Shown here piece after piece: positions 5,882 to 7,219 of a DNA stretch of 7,219 bases. The stretch spans positions 1-7,219 of the forward strand of contig DATBAT010000259.1 of assembly GCA_036271375.1 (NCBI GenBank), given 5' to 3'. The first letter of the stretch is position 1; the number at the start of each line of letters is the position of its first letter. This DNA comes from DATBAT01 sp036271375 (GTDB taxonomy: Bacteria; Acidobacteriota; Terriglobia; Terriglobales; Acidobacteriaceae). The notes under the pieces were generated by a model, which did not search any database, was not told the origin of the DNA, and saw only the letters and a list, made by a program, of their open reading frames with translations. Position numbers and translations under genes: made by a program.

Positions 5882-7219
5882 TTACGGCGTGACGTGCATG
5901 TCGCTCGAAGTTCCGCCCGCCGCCGGCACGTAGCACTTGGAGACGTAATCCATCACCATGCGGTCGGCACAGAACCTCCACCCCAGCGTGCGGATGGTGC
6001 GCTTCATGCGTTTGATCCAGCCGCGCGGCAGACCGTCGCTGTCGCGGCGGTAGTAGAGCGGAATCACTTCTTCCTTCAGTACGCGGTAGAGTTCTTCCCC
6101 GTCGCGGCTGTCGTGAATGTCCATGTTGGAGTGGGTCTTGCCCTTGCCGATGGCGAAGCCGTTCAGGCCGTCGTAGGCTTCAGCCCACCAGCCATCGAGC
6201 ACCGACAAGTTCAACCCGCCGTTGAGCACGACTTTCTGTCCGCTGGTGCCAGAAGCTTCCAAAGGACGACGCGGATTGTTCAACCAAACATCGACGCCCT
6301 GTACGAAGTGCCTTCCGACGTTGATGTCGTAATCCTCAACGAATACGAACTTGTCAAAGAATTGCGGATCGCGCATGAGTTGGGCGATCTGCTGCAACAT
6401 CCGCTTGCCGGGTTCATCTCGAGGATGAGCTTTTCCAGCAAAGATGAACTGAACCGGCCGTTTAGGATCGTTCACCATGGAAGCCAGTCGTTCGATGTCA
6501 GCCAGGATCAAATCAGCCCGTTTATAGGTGGCAAAGCGGCGGGCAAAGCCAATGGTCAGAGCGTCGGGACTCAGCACGCGCGAAAGCCGCAACAGCATTT
6601 CCGAGGACTCTCCGCGATGCGTAGCCTGTTCCACCGCGCGCTGGCGGATAAACTCCAGCAGCCGCGCTTTCAGGCTGAGGTGCGTCTCCCATAATTCGCC
6701 GTCATCGACGCTTTCAATTCCTTCCCAGATTTTGGCTTCGCTGGCATGCTCCTGCCAGCCGGTTCCCAAGTGGCGGTCGTAAAGCCGGAACATCTGCGGC
6801 GCCAGCCAGGACGGCACGTGCACGCCGTTGGTGATGTGACCGATAGGAACTTCGTCTTCCTGCTTGCCGGGGTAGAGGCCTGTCCACATGTTGCGCGAGA
6901 CTTCCCCATGCAAGTTGGAGACGGCGTTGGCTCGACGGGAAAGCTTCAGTCCCAGCACGGTCATGCAGAATTCTTCCTGGTGATTTCCCGGGTTCTCGCG
7001 GCCAAGCGCCATCAGCGCGTCGTGTGAAAGCCCCAACATATCGCGCAGCGGTCCAAGATGTTCTTCAATCAATCCGGGGCTGAATCTGTCGTGACCAGCG
7101 GGCACTGGAGTATGTGTTGTGAAGCAAACTTCACGCGAAACCCGCGGCATGGCTTGCTGGAAAGTAAGGCCTTCGTCTTCCATACGCGCGTGTAGAGCTT
7201 CCAGAACGCCGAATGCGCT
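5882..7219 (-). CDS. glgP: Alpha-glucan (glycogen/starch) phosphorylase, 3' part
   Basis: The C-terminal 445 residues of an alpha-glucan phosphorylase, which releases glucose 1-phosphate from glycogen, starch or maltodextrin using pyridoxal phosphate. The frame is open through the right edge; the first visible ATG (7183) is internal, because 12 upstream codons (SAFGVLEALHAR) continue the family sequence. Numbering from that Met, clear landmarks are FTTHTPVPAGHDRF (21-34), HITNGVHVPSWLAP (116-129), IGFARRFATYKRADLI (211-226), FIFAGKAHPRDEPGKRM (246-262) and the cofactor segment EASGTSGQK (309-317). Lys317 aligns with the PLP-binding lysine of GTGNMK in muscle and bacterial phosphorylases. The sequence type matches the alpha-glucan family phosphorylases (TIGR02094 group), which often carry an extra N-terminal DUF3417 region; that part would lie outside the window. 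The C-terminus (GWRFCADRMVMDYV, then KCYVPAA) looks complete. It acts in the cytosol in storage-glucan breakdown. The missing N-terminus is a window effect, not a sign of a broken gene. Confidence 0.95.
   Translation of the reverse strand, partial: SAFGVLEALHARMEDEGLTFQQAMPRVSREVCFTTHTPVPAGHDRFSPGLIEEHLGPLRDMLGLSHDALMALGRENPGNHQEEFCMTVLGLKLSRRANAVSNLHGEVSRNMWTGLYPGKQEDEVPIGHITNGVHVPSWLAPQMFRLYDRHLGTGWQEHASEAKIWEGIESVDDGELWETHLSLKARLLEFIRQRAVEQATHRGESSEMLLRLSRVLSPDALTIGFARRFATYKRADLILADIERLASMVNDPKRPVQFIFAGKAHPRDEPGKRMLQQIAQLMRDPQFFDKFVFVEDYDINVGRHFVQGVDVWLNNPRRPLEASGTSGQKVVLNGGLNLSVLDGWWAEAYDGLNGFAIGKGKTHSNMDIHDSRDGEELYRVLKEEVIPLYYRRDSDGLPRGWIKRMKRTIRTLGWRFCADRMVMDYVSKCYVPAAGGTSSDMHVTP

Noticed and set aside
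5894..6694. 266-codon open frame on the plus strand
   Set aside because: It is wholly antisense to the phosphorylase, whose conserved motifs fix the true frame. The translation is rich in His, Val and Ala with no domain and looks like a mirror of GC-rich codons.

Overview
This window looks like a chromosomal stretch from a moderately GC-rich, Gram-negative-type soil bacterium. An acidobacterium is my best guess. I base that on the mix of an AsmA-like envelope protein, an ACS-family sugar-acid transporter and a short-type alpha-glucan phosphorylase, on the base composition, and on the compact layout. This is inference; no rRNA or marker gene is present. I see no tRNA, rRNA, CRISPR array, insertion sequence or phage gene.

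Layout, left to right. A SnoaL-like small protein (25-465, minus) lies 29 bp downstream of a LacI-type regulator (495-1628, minus), and the two probably share a transcript. A 168 bp spacer (1629-1796) separates the regulator from a divergent AsmA-like protein (1797-3425, plus). Two inverted copies of a palindromic repeat sit in and around this spacer. The AsmA gene converges, with a 23 bp gap, on a two-gene minus-strand unit. That unit is a short-chain dehydrogenase (4727-5503) followed 6 bp later by a hexuronate-type MFS transporter (3449-4720). A 146 bp spacer then precedes a small plus-strand ORF for an unrecognised 66-residue protein (5650-5850). This ORF converges on the 3' two-thirds or so of an alpha-glucan phosphorylase gene (5882-7219, minus), whose 5' end lies beyond the right edge.

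Functionally there are three loosely connected themes. The dehydrogenase and transporter look like a small uptake-plus-oxidoreduction module for a sugar acid (hexuronate, aldonate or similar). The phosphorylase belongs to storage-polysaccharide or maltodextrin turnover. The AsmA-like protein belongs to envelope biogenesis. The LacI-type regulator could control the sugar-acid genes or its own operon, but no matching operators were found to tie it to either.

The window is mostly ordinary and I did not find a convincing new multi-gene system. The most interesting detail is that the upstream ATG of the LacI-type gene lies inside a degenerate copy of the palindromic repeat. That copy appears to supply both the ribosome-binding sequence and the start codon. 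The unknown 66-residue protein is the other item worth following up. No stretch over 300 bases lacks a gene.
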